6,281 nucleotides of DNA from an uncultured Sphingopyxis sp. (GCA_937957805.1 CALFXW010000112.1:1-6281), one strand, 5' to 3'; positions 1 through 6,126 are shown, counted from the first letter of the stretch. Numbers and translations: made by a program. Notes: generated by a model not told the origin, from the letters alone.

Positions 1-177
1 CGTCACCGTGGCGGTCGCCGTCACGTCTGCGCGCTTGCGCGGGCTCGCGCGACGGGCGGGCTTCGTGGGCGCGGCCGGGGCCTCCACCGCGGTCACCACC
101 GGCGGCGCGGCGACGGGCACCTCGGGCTTCACCTCGGGCTTCGGCGCCGCCAGCGCCTTGTCGATCTCCTGCGCCAC
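1..177 (-). CDS. Possible N-terminal part of an Ala/Pro/Lys/Glu-rich protein, running off the left edge
   Basis: I do not recognise this gene, and it may not be real. The frame reads leftwards and stays open to base 1. Its third codon positions are almost all G or C, more so than in the overlapping frames. The translation is plausible as a disordered, charged segment: it starts VAQEIDKALAAPKPEVKPEV, continues rich in Pro, Ala and Val, and ends in a basic stretch (PTKPARRASPRKR). The only start codon in frame is GTG at 177-175, with just a weak purine stretch (GGCGAG) before it. Coding-like codons continue upstream of that GTG to about base 222, and the first in-frame stop upstream is near 279. 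The true start is therefore uncertain, and the piece could be a remnant whose 5' end is lost. Basic, Pro/Ala-rich tails of this kind occur in phasin-like, nucleoid-associated and RNA-binding proteins, but nothing visible decides among them. The complementary + strand frames are Arg/His/Gly-rich and look like shadows. Confidence 0.3.
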   Translation of the reverse strand, partial: MAQEIDKALAAPKPEVKPEVPVAAPPVVTAVEAPAAPTKPARRASPRKRADVTATATVT

Positions 178-262
178 CAGCGCCGGGCGCTCGCCGCCAT
201 GCTGCCGGCCGAGCTTTTCCCGACGGACGCACGCAACGTCGCGTGATGGCGCGCAACCACCC

Positions 263-268
263 CATAAT
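263..268 (+). promoter_or_regulatory. Possible -10 element for cobT
   Basis: CATAAT matches the sigma70-type -10 consensus TATAAT at five of six positions, and it stands in a short AT-rich island (CATAATTTAA) within very GC-rich DNA. It lies 44 bases before the cobT start codon. No good -35 hexamer is present at 16-18 bases spacing, so this is a weak call. The AT-rich island could equally serve a divergent transcript on the other strand. Confidence 0.25.
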
Positions 269-299
269 TTAACGCTTCACCTTGCCGCCTGCGCCGCAT

Positions 300-310
300 A
301 AGGCGGGGGG
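300..310 (+). promoter_or_regulatory. Ribosome binding site that fixes the cobT start
   Basis: AAGGCGGGGGG lies just before ATG 312, with its AAGG core at 300-303 and eight bases of spacing. This supports the start MSQRLPIDDLKSVL over the in-frame TTG at 282, which would add ten unconserved-looking residues and has no comparable site. AGGCGG (301-306) can pair with CCGCCT at 285-290, so the site could be partly masked in a 6-bp hairpin with a 10-base loop. Confidence 0.7.
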
Positions 311-311
311 T

Positions 312-2138
312 ATGAGCCAGCGGCTGCCCATCGACGATCTGAAATCGGTTTTGACCGGCGCTGCGCGTGCGCTGTCGGGTGAGCCGGAGGTGGAGGTTGC
401 CTATACCAGCGATGCGCCGCACGCGGTGGGCAAGGGGGTAAAGGTCAACGCCCCGTCGCGCACGCTGCCGCGCGGCGATGTCGCGATTGCGCGTGGACAG
501 GCGGACGCGCTGGCGCTGCGCCTCAAGCACCATGATGCGGCCACCCACAACCGCCTGCGCCCGGCTGAACCGCTGGCAGGGGCCGCATTTGACCGGATGG
601 AGGATGCGCGGGTCGCGGCATTGGGCGCGCGCGCGATGCAGGGCTTGCGCGACAATCTGGTGGCGGAAACCGCACAGCGTTTCGCCAGCGACCCCATTTC
701 GCGCGCCACATCGGCGGGTGAAGTGCCGGTCAGCAGCGCGCTCGAACTCATGCTGCGTGCGCATCTCGCCGACTTGCCGGTGCCTGATTGTGCCGCAAAT
801 GGTCTGGCGCTGGTGCAGGCGGACTTGGCGGCGCGCGGCGGCGGCGATTTTGACCTGCTATCGATGCTGATCGACGATCAGGCGGCCTATGGCCAACAGA
901 TGGTGCGGCTGTTGCAGCACCTCGACATGGTGCAGGCCGATGTGCCTTTTGACACCGGCGATGCGGACGAAGACGCTGAAAATCAACAGGATCAGCCCGA
1001 CGAGAGCGAGGATGGGGAGGAGGATCAGCAGGGCGCTGCGGCTGAGATGGAGGCGCGCGTCCAAAGCGGCGAAGGCGAAACGGGGGAGGCGGAGGAAAGC
1101 GACGTCGATATCGACGGCATGGACAATGGCGAAGAGGATGCGATGGGCGACATGGGCGATGAAGCGCCGATGCCGGTGCGCCCCAACCGTCCGCACATCG
1201 ACATTCCCGATTTCAACTACCATGTTTTCACCAGCGCGCATGACGAAGTGGTCGGCGCGCTCGACCTTTGTGATGAAGAGGAATTGGCGCGCCTGCGCGG
1301 TTTCCTCGACCAGCAATTGGTGCCGTTGCAATCGGCGGTAACCCGGCTCGCCAACCGCTTGCAGCGCCGGTTGATGGCACAGCAAAACCGGGCGTGGGAT
1401 TTTGACCAGGACGAAGGGACGCTGGACGCCGCGCGGTTGGCGCGGGTTATCGCCAACCCGATGCTGTCGCTGTCGTACAAGGTCGAACGCGACACCGATT
1501 TTAAGGATACGATCGTCACCCTCCTCATCGACAATAGCGGGTCGATGCGCGGGCGACCGATTTCGATTGCCGCCATTTGTGCGGATATTTTGGCGCGGAC
1601 ATTGGAACGTGTCGGGGTGAAGGTGGAGATTTTGGGCTTTACCACCCGCACGTGGAAGGGCGGCCAATCGCGCGAGGACTGGCTGGCCGCCGGACGTCCG
1701 GTGCAGCCCGGGCGCCTCAACGATGTGCGCCACATCCTCTATAAACCGGCGGATGAGCCATATCGCCGCGCGCGCAACAGCCTGGGACTGATGATGCGCG
1801 AAGGTTTGCTCAAGGAAAATATCGACGGCGAAGCGCTGAAATGGGCGCATGCGCGCATCGCCCACCGCAACGAAGACCGCAAGATTTTGATGGTCATTTC
1901 CGACGGTTCGCCGGTCGATGATTCAACGCTCAGCGTGAACAGCAGCGGCTACCTCGACCAACATTTGCGCCAAGTCATTGGCTGGATTGAAAATAAATCG
2001 CCCGTCGAGCTCATCGCCATCGGCATCGGTCATGATGTGACACGCTGGTACAGCCGCGCGGTGACGATTATGGATGCAGAACAATTGGGCGGCGCGATGG
2101 TCGATCAACTGGCCGATTTGTTCGACATTGCGAGCTGA
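312..2138 (+). CDS. cobT: Cobaltochelatase subunit CobT
   Basis: CobT is a subunit of the aerobic, ATP-dependent cobaltochelatase. With the AAA+ protein CobS it forms a chaperone-like complex that helps CobN insert cobalt into hydrogenobyrinic acid a,c-diamide in the cytoplasm. The 608-residue product has the family's usual length and order. An N-terminal CobT domain comes first (about residues 1-210, with DAPHAVGKGVKVNAPSRTLP near the start). A strongly acidic low-complexity linker follows (about 213-285, rich in Asp, Glu and Gln). The C-terminal VWA-type domain carries a metal-ion-dependent adhesion motif DNSGSM at 407-412 and a second acidic loop ISDGSPVDDS around Asp531. The end, GIGHDVTRWYSRAVTIMDAEQLGGA, is typical of CobT. 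It has no signal peptide or membrane segment. cobS often lies nearby in alphaproteobacteria but is not directly upstream here. Some alphaproteobacteria keep CobS/CobT homologues without a full cobalamin pathway, so another metal-chelation or remodelling role is possible. Confidence 0.95.
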   Translation: MSQRLPIDDLKSVLTGAARALSGEPEVEVAYTSDAPHAVGKGVKVNAPSRTLPRGDVAIARGQADALALRLKHHDAATHNRLRPAEPLAGAAFDRMEDARVAALGARAMQGLRDNLVAETAQRFASDPISRATSAGEVPVSSALELMLRAHLADLPVPDCAANGLALVQADLAARGGGDFDLLSMLIDDQAAYGQQMVRLLQHLDMVQADVPFDTGDADEDAENQQDQPDESEDGEEDQQGAAAEMEARVQSGEGETGEAEESDVDIDGMDNGEEDAMGDMGDEAPMPVRPNRPHIDIPDFNYHVFTSAHDEVVGALDLCDEEELARLRGFLDQQLVPLQSAVTRLANRLQRRLMAQQNRAWDFDQDEGTLDAARLARVIANPMLSLSYKVERDTDFKDTIVTLLIDNSGSMRGRPISIAAICADILARTLERVGVKVEILGFTTRTWKGGQSREDWLAAGRPVQPGRLNDVRHILYKPADEPYRRARNSLGLMMREGLLKENIDGEALKWAHARIAHRNEDRKILMVISDGSPVDDSTLSVNSSGYLDQHLRQVIGWIENKSPVELIAIGIGHDVTRWYSRAVTIMDAEQLGGAMVDQLADLFDIAS

Positions 2139-2152
2139 CGGGCTGTTTTGAT

Positions 2153-2170
2153 CCGAAACTATCGTTTCGG
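2153..2170. repeat. Short perfect palindrome after cobT
   Basis: CCGAAAC (2153-2159) and GTTTCGG (2164-2170) form a 7-bp perfect inverted repeat around a 4-base loop TATC, starting 14 bases after the cobT stop codon. It could be a transcript-end hairpin, but no run of T follows, as an intrinsic terminator would need. It could instead be a dimeric regulator's operator upstream of the ThDP enzyme gene. The rest of the 2139-2365 gap shows no gene, and I see no convincing promoter in it. Confidence 0.4.
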
Positions 2171-2345
2171 GCTGGTGCCGCGCCAAAATTCGCAATTGTG
2201 CCGATTTTGAAACAGACTCTAAGGGGTGACTCTGGCGTCGGAAAGTTTTAGCAGACAGGCCAAGGCGTCAAGGCGGCCATAAGCATCGCCAGCGCATTCG
2301 GGATCGCAAAACCAATATATGCGCGGGCGCTGTGACGCGCGCGCT

Positions 2346-2359
2346 GGAGGGGGAGGGAG
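2346..2359 (+). promoter_or_regulatory. Strong purine-rich ribosome binding site of the ThDP enzyme gene
   Basis: GGAGGGGGAGGGAG stands six bases before ATG 2366 and holds two possible GGAGG-like cores. It firmly supports this start and suggests efficient translation. No competing in-frame start lies close upstream. Confidence 0.75.
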
Positions 2360-2365
2360 CGACCA

Positions 2366-4036
2366 ATGGCCAATGAGCCCAAGCATGCAGGCAAAAAAGC
2401 GTCCGATTTATTCATCGACTGTCTGGAACAAGAAGGGGTCGAATATATTTTCGGCGTGCCGGGGGAGGAGAATCTCGATTTTCTCGATTCGCTCTCCCGC
2501 TCCAAGCAAATAAAGCTCATCCTCACCCGCCATGAACAGGGCGCGGGGTTCATGGCCGCGACCTATGGCCGCCACACGGGTAAGACCGGGGTTTGCATCG
2601 CCACTTTGGGGCCGGGCGCGACCAATTTCGTGACCGCTGCGGCCTATGCGACGCTCGGCGGTATGCCGATGCTGATGATTACCGGTCAGAAACCGATCAA
2701 AAAATCAAAACAGGGGCGGTTCCAGATTCTCGACGTTGTTTCGATGATGCAGCCGATCACCAAATATACCCATCAAATGCAGTCGTCGGACAATATTCCC
2801 AGCCGCGTGCGCGAAGCATTCCGCTTGGCCGAAGAGGAAAAGCCGGGCGCTGTCCATATTGAACTGCCCGAAGATATTGCCGACGAACATACCGATTCTG
2901 TCCCCATTGCGCGGTCGATTGCGCGCCGCCCGTCCGCCGATCCCAAGGCGGTGCGCGCGGCGGTAACCGCGCTCGAAAACGCCAAATCGCCGCTGCTGGT
3001 CATCGGCGCGGGGGCCAATCGGACGATGACGGGGCGCATGCTCCTCCAATTTGTGGAAAAGACCGGCATCCCCTTTCTCACCACCCAATTGGGCAAGGGG
3101 GTGATTGACGAACGCCATCCGAAATTTTTGGGCTGTGCGGCCCTGTCGGCGGGGGATTTTGTCCACCGCGCGGTGGAGGATGCCGACTGCATCGTCAACA
3201 TAGGTCATGATGTGATTGAAAAACCGCCATTTTTCATGCGCAGCGGTGGGCCGACGGTTATCCATATTTCGACCAAATCGGCAGAGGTCGACCCTGTCTA
3301 TTTCCCATCGGTTGAGGTGATTGGCGATATTGCCAACGCCATCTGGCAGATGAAGGAAGATATTGTTCCGTCCGGTGGCTGGTCGTTTGACCATATGCTC
3401 GCCTATCGCGCGGCGGAGGTGGCGCATACCGCCAGCCTGTCGGGCGATGCACGTTTCCCGATTTTCCCGCCGCATCTGGTCAACCAAGTGCGCGCGGCAA
3501 TGCCCGATGACGGGATCATCTGCCTCGACAATGGCGTCTATAAAATCTGGTTTGCACGCGGCTATACCGCCTATCGCCCTAATACGGTGCTGCTTGACAA
3601 TGCGCTCGCCACCATGGGCGCGGGGCTGCCCAGCGCGATGATGTCGGCGATGGTCTACCCCGATCGCAAGGTGATGGCGATCTGCGGCGATGGCGGTTTC
3701 ATGATGAACAGTCAGGAGATGGAGACGGCGGTCCGCCTGAAACTCAACATCACCATATTGATCCTGCGCGACGATGCTTATGGCATGATCCGCTGGAAAC
3801 AGGCGAATATGGGTTTTGTCGATTTCGGCCTGACCTATGGCAACCCCGATTTCGTCAAATATGCCGAAAGCTATGGCGCGCATGGCCACCGGGTCGAAAG
3901 CGCCGCGCATCTGACCGAACTACTCGCCCATTGCCGCGATACGCCGGGCGTCCATCTGATTGATTGTCCGGTTGATTACAGCGAAAATGACCAGATTTTG
4001 AACAAGGATATCAAGGATTTGAGCAAGGCTTTGTGA
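2366..4036 (+). CDS. Acetolactate-synthase-like thiamine diphosphate enzyme
   Basis: This is a cytoplasmic thiamine diphosphate enzyme of the acetolactate synthase large-subunit family (COG0028 type), 556 residues, a normal length. The domain order is: pyrimidine-binding N domain (about 12-175) with the cofactor-activating Glu57 in RHEQGAGFMAATYGR, central domain (about 192-330) with GKG at 243-245, and diphosphate-binding C domain (about 390-545). The last holds GDGG at 441-444, followed 27 residues after Asp442 by RDDAYGM (468-474). That second motif has Asp469 where biosynthetic synthases usually have Asn; catabolic acetolactate synthases of the BudB/AlsS type also use Asp as a metal ligand. 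No ilvN-type ACT-domain small subunit follows, which argues against a branched-chain amino acid biosynthesis role. The aldehyde dehydrogenase gene comes 115 bases downstream on the same strand and probably belongs to the same pathway. The actual substrate (pyruvate or another 2-oxoacid) cannot be read from the sequence. Confidence 0.9.
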   Translation: MANEPKHAGKKASDLFIDCLEQEGVEYIFGVPGEENLDFLDSLSRSKQIKLILTRHEQGAGFMAATYGRHTGKTGVCIATLGPGATNFVTAAAYATLGGMPMLMITGQKPIKKSKQGRFQILDVVSMMQPITKYTHQMQSSDNIPSRVREAFRLAEEEKPGAVHIELPEDIADEHTDSVPIARSIARRPSADPKAVRAAVTALENAKSPLLVIGAGANRTMTGRMLLQFVEKTGIPFLTTQLGKGVIDERHPKFLGCAALSAGDFVHRAVEDADCIVNIGHDVIEKPPFFMRSGGPTVIHISTKSAEVDPVYFPSVEVIGDIANAIWQMKEDIVPSGGWSFDHMLAYRAAEVAHTASLSGDARFPIFPPHLVNQVRAAMPDDGIICLDNGVYKIWFARGYTAYRPNTVLLDNALATMGAGLPSAMMSAMVYPDRKVMAICGDGGFMMNSQEMETAVRLKLNITILILRDDAYGMIRWKQANMGFVDFGLTYGNPDFVKYAESYGAHGHRVESAAHLTELLAHCRDTPGVHLIDCPVDYSENDQILNKDIKDLSKAL

Positions 4037-4041
4037 TGTGT

Positions 4042-4140
4042 CCCCCTCCCGCTTGCGGGAGGGGTTAGGGGTGGGCGTGCCCGACGGGCACTGCACTCCG
4101 GACCGACCCACCCCCGACCCCTCCCGCAAGCGGGAGGGGG
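4042..4140. repeat. Nested intergenic inverted repeat (REP/BIME-like)
   Basis: Two copies of a GC-rich palindrome face each other. Left copy: arms CCCCTCCCGC (4043-4052) and GCGGGAGGGG (4055-4064), loop TT. Right copy: the same arms at 4118-4127 and 4130-4139, loop AA. Each copy has a flank (GGGGTGGG on the left, its complement on the right), so the unit 4042-4075 is the reverse complement of 4107-4140, with two mismatches in 34 bases. The 31-base middle holds a further 6-bp hairpin, GTGCCC (4077-4082) with GGGCAC (4086-4091). This is the architecture of paired REP elements (BIMEs). The same core is, from memory, widespread in sphingomonad intergenic regions. It starts 6 bases after the stop of the ThDP enzyme gene and may limit read-through or protect the upstream mRNA from 3' decay. 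It has no T tract of an intrinsic terminator. Confidence 0.9.
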
Positions 4141-4143
4141 GAG
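4132..4143 (+). promoter_or_regulatory. Ribosome binding site of the aldehyde dehydrogenase gene, made by the repeat arm
   Basis: The last arm of the inverted repeat plus its flank reads GGGAGGGGGGAG and ends eight bases before ATG 4152. It is the only Shine-Dalgarno-like sequence for that start. Because the same bases pair within the right-hand hairpin of the repeat, ribosome access could depend on that hairpin being open. This also decides the start: an in-frame GTG at 4038 would only add 38 residues translated from the repeat itself. Confidence 0.6.
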
Positions 4144-4151
4144 TATCGAAA

Positions 4152-5582
4152 ATGAAACTCAACGACACCTACCCGCTATATCTCAACAACCGGGCTGTGC
4201 AGCCCAATGCCGATCTGGCGGTGCGCGACAAATATACCGGCGAAGTGGCGTTTCGCACCGCGCTCGCCACCCCGGAAATCATCGACGAAGCCATCGCAGG
4301 GGCAGTGCGTGCCGCCGAACCCATGGCGCAAATGGCAAGCTATGAACGTCAGGCCGTGCTCGACCATTGTGTTGCGCGGTTCCGCGAACGCTTTGACGAG
4401 CTGGCCTATGCCCTGTGTGTGGAGGCGGGCAAGCCCATCGCCGACGCGGAGGGGGAGGTGAGCCGCCTTATTGACACATTCCGCATCGCGGCGGAGGAGG
4501 CGACGCGCAATTATGGCGAAGTCCAGCCGCTCGACATTTCGCCGCGCGCCAAGGGCTATATCGGCATGTGGCGGCGCGTCCCCATTGGCCCGTGCAGTTT
4601 TATTTCGCCGTTCAATTTCCCGCTCAATCTGGCGGCGCACAAGGTCGCACCGGCGATTGCCATCGGCTGCCCCTTTGTCATGAAACCAGCATCGCTGACC
4701 CCGCTGGGCGCGATCATCATGGGTGAAGTGCTCGCCGAATGTGACCTGCCAGAGGGGGCGTTTTCGGTGCTGCCCGCTGCGCGCGACGGGGCCGATTTAT
4801 TCACCACCGACGAACGGTTGAAATTGCTGTCCTTCACCGGATCGCCCGGCGTTGGTTGGGATTTAAAGGCGCGGGCAGGCAAGAAAAAGGTCGTGCTCGA
4901 ACTCGGCGGTAATGCAGCGGTGGTGGTGGACAAGGACGCCGACCTTGCCCACGCGCTCGAACGGATAATTTTCGGCGGCTATTACCAATCGGGACAAAGC
5001 TGCATCCATGTGCAGCGCGTCATCATCCACGCCGATATTTACGACCGGTTCCGCGACATGCTGGTCGCGCGGGTCAAAACTTTGGTCGCGGGCGACCCAA
5101 AGGACAGGCGCACCTTCATCGGCCCGATGATCAGCGAAAAGGAGGCGCAGCGCCTGAAGAATTGGATCGACGCGGCGGTCGCGGGCGGCGCGACATTGCT
5201 CGCTGGCGGGGATATTGCGGGCAATATGCTGGGGGCCAGTCTGCTCGAAAATGTTTCGACGACGAGCGAGCTTTACCGCGAAGAAGCTTTTGGTCCGGTG
5301 GTGATTTTGTCCCAATTCACCGATTGGGAAGCTGCGCTGGATGAAGTGAATGACAGCAAATTCGGGCTGCAGGCCGGACTATTCACCGATAATATTCAAC
5401 AAATTATGCGTGCGTGGGACCGGCTCGACGTCGGGGGGATTTGCGTCAATGATGTGTCGTCGTTCCGCGTTGACAATATGCCCTATGGCGGGGTGAAGGA
5501 TTCAGGGTTAGGCCGCGAAGGGGTGCGCTTTGCGATGGAGGATATGAGCGAGATCAGGAACCTGCTGATCCGGCGAAATTAA
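4152..5582 (+). CDS. NAD(P)-dependent aldehyde dehydrogenase
   Basis: The product is a soluble aldehyde dehydrogenase of 476 residues, the usual family length, oxidising an aldehyde to an acid with NAD+ or NADP+. The core residues are present: Asn155 in SPFNFPLN, cofactor-binding Lys178 in VMKPAS, the Rossmann-loop FTGS at 228-231, the general-base Glu250 in LELGG, the catalytic Cys284 in SGQSCIHVQR, and EEAFGPV at 377-383. The C-terminal block NDVSSFRVDNMPYGGVKDSGLGREG is cut here into NDVSSFRVDNMPYGG and VKDSGLGREG; it resembles the lactaldehyde/phosphonoacetaldehyde dehydrogenase-like subgroup. The substrate is not certain. I chose ATG 4152 (MKLNDTYPLYLNNRAV) because homologous-looking sequence starts there and a Shine-Dalgarno precedes it; the longer GTG-4038 form would begin with translated repeat. 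The gene follows the ThDP enzyme on the same strand, which suggests one transcript and a linked decarboxylation/carboligation and oxidation route. The gene is intact. Confidence 0.93.
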   Translation: MKLNDTYPLYLNNRAVQPNADLAVRDKYTGEVAFRTALATPEIIDEAIAGAVRAAEPMAQMASYERQAVLDHCVARFRERFDELAYALCVEAGKPIADAEGEVSRLIDTFRIAAEEATRNYGEVQPLDISPRAKGYIGMWRRVPIGPCSFISPFNFPLNLAAHKVAPAIAIGCPFVMKPASLTPLGAIIMGEVLAECDLPEGAFSVLPAARDGADLFTTDERLKLLSFTGSPGVGWDLKARAGKKKVVLELGGNAAVVVDKDADLAHALERIIFGGYYQSGQSCIHVQRVIIHADIYDRFRDMLVARVKTLVAGDPKDRRTFIGPMISEKEAQRLKNWIDAAVAGGATLLAGGDIAGNMLGASLLENVSTTSELYREEAFGPVVILSQFTDWEAALDEVNDSKFGLQAGLFTDNIQQIMRAWDRLDVGGICVNDVSSFRVDNMPYGGVKDSGLGREGVRFAMEDMSEIRNLLIRRN

Positions 5583-5623
5583 TCCTGCTTGATTTTTTCG
5601 CTTTCCTACTTTTGAAGTGTTAG

Positions 5624-5629
5624 CATAAT
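5624..5629 (+). promoter_or_regulatory. Possible -10 element for the two small genes
   Basis: CATAAT (five of six matches to TATAAT) lies 27 bases before the TTG start at 5656, in an AT-rich gap after the aldehyde dehydrogenase. The hexamer at proper -35 spacing (near 5601-5606, CTTTCC) is poor. The better-looking TTGATT (5589-5594) and TTGAAG (5612-5617) are too far and too close. Its value is mainly as a hint that the two downstream genes form their own transcription unit. Confidence 0.3.
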
Positions 5630-5655
5630 AATCTGGTAAAGGGGCAGCTTCGACC

Positions 5656-6126
5656 TTGTTAGCGCTTTATTCAACTGTCACGAAGCTGGCGTATAGTATC
5701 AATGAACAATTTTATGGCGCGGTGCATTTCGTATGGTGCGCCCCATGTCCTTCTATGGATGCGTTGTTGCCACGCAATCCACCATCGTCCGACCCATGGC
5801 TATTATATCAAAACTTCCAATTGGATATTCGGAATGGTGATCATCATAGTGCTATCATTGAACGCAACCGCGCGGGCATTATTCGTGGCGCGGAAAGCCG
5901 CCATGCGCAAGGGATAATTTCCGACGATGATCGGGATTTGATACAATATATGGCAGACGCTGCCGCTCTGGAGGAGTTTCACCCTTTGTTCATGGTGATT
6001 CCGTATGATCGTGTGAATTCTGACGGGTTGATCGAGCAGCCTTCGGTAAAGGAACGCGCGCGAGCGACGTCGCAGGAGTTTGTGATTCGTAACTTGCCCC
6101 GCGACCATTTTGATGTATGGAGTTAG
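5656..6126 (+). CDS. Hypothetical protein, 156 residues, first gene of a coupled small-gene pair
   Basis: I cannot name a family. The product is small, soluble-looking and without signal peptide or clear membrane helix. Visible blocks are TKLAYSINEQFYGAVHFVWCAP (residues 9-30, given here as TKLAYSINEQFY then GAVHFVWCAP), a Pro/Ser turn NPPSSDPWLLYQNF (41-54), a charged segment HHSAIIERNRAGIIRGAE (63-80), an acidic DDDRD helix start (90-94), a hydrophobic strand HPLFMVIPYDRV (109-120) and a C-terminal EFVIRNLPRDHFDVW (141-155). These alternate as in a folded alpha/beta protein. The start is TTG; AAAGGGG at 5638-5644 lies 11 bases before it, an in-frame TAA at 5629 closes the frame upstream, and later ATGs would cut off the conserved-looking N-terminus. 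Codon use is clearly less GC3-rich than in the genes to the left, suggesting acquired DNA. The next gene begins five bases after its stop, so the two are probably co-translated partners. Confidence 0.7.
   Translation: MLALYSTVTKLAYSINEQFYGAVHFVWCAPCPSMDALLPRNPPSSDPWLLYQNFQLDIRNGDHHSAIIERNRAGIIRGAESRHAQGIISDDDRDLIQYMADAAALEEFHPLFMVIPYDRVNSDGLIEQPSVKERARATSQEFVIRNLPRDHFDVWS

Noticed and set aside
1..246. + strand frame open from base 1 and ending ...AMLPAELFPTDARNVA at a TGA at 244-246
   Set aside because: The end looks protein-like, but the remainder is Arg/His/Gly-rich and its third positions are less GC-biased than those of the opposite strand. It is more likely the shadow of the minus-strand frame. 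It also does not resemble a CobS C-terminus.
1..311. Cobalamin riboswitch before cobT
   Set aside because: I found no B12-box-like GCCACTG, and the space before the start codon is too crowded for the folded aptamer.
858..1865. 335-codon open frame on the minus strand
   Set aside because: It is the antisense of cobT; no motif, no ribosome binding site worth noting, and the + strand product is clearly CobT.
2705..3910. 401-codon open frame on the minus strand
   Set aside because: It lies wholly inside the ThDP enzyme gene, whose motifs are unmistakable. Its translation is His/Arg/Asp-rich without domain features, as expected for the complement of GC-rich coding DNA.
4042..4140. CRISPR array or insertion sequence
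   Set aside because: There are only two repeat units, in inverted orientation, with internal palindromes and no spacers or transposase. This fits a REP/BIME-like element instead.
5573..5601. Possible terminator after the aldehyde dehydrogenase gene (GCGAAA with TTTCGC)
   Set aside because: The stem is a weak AT-containing 6 bp with an internal mismatch loop, starts inside the last codons, and the T run lies within the stem rather than after it.
5702..5917. 71-codon + frame starting at ATG 5702 with a hydrophobic stretch
   Set aside because: It overlaps the 156-residue gene in another frame, has no ribosome binding site and contains no coherent domain; the hydrophobic stretch follows from the overlapping frame.
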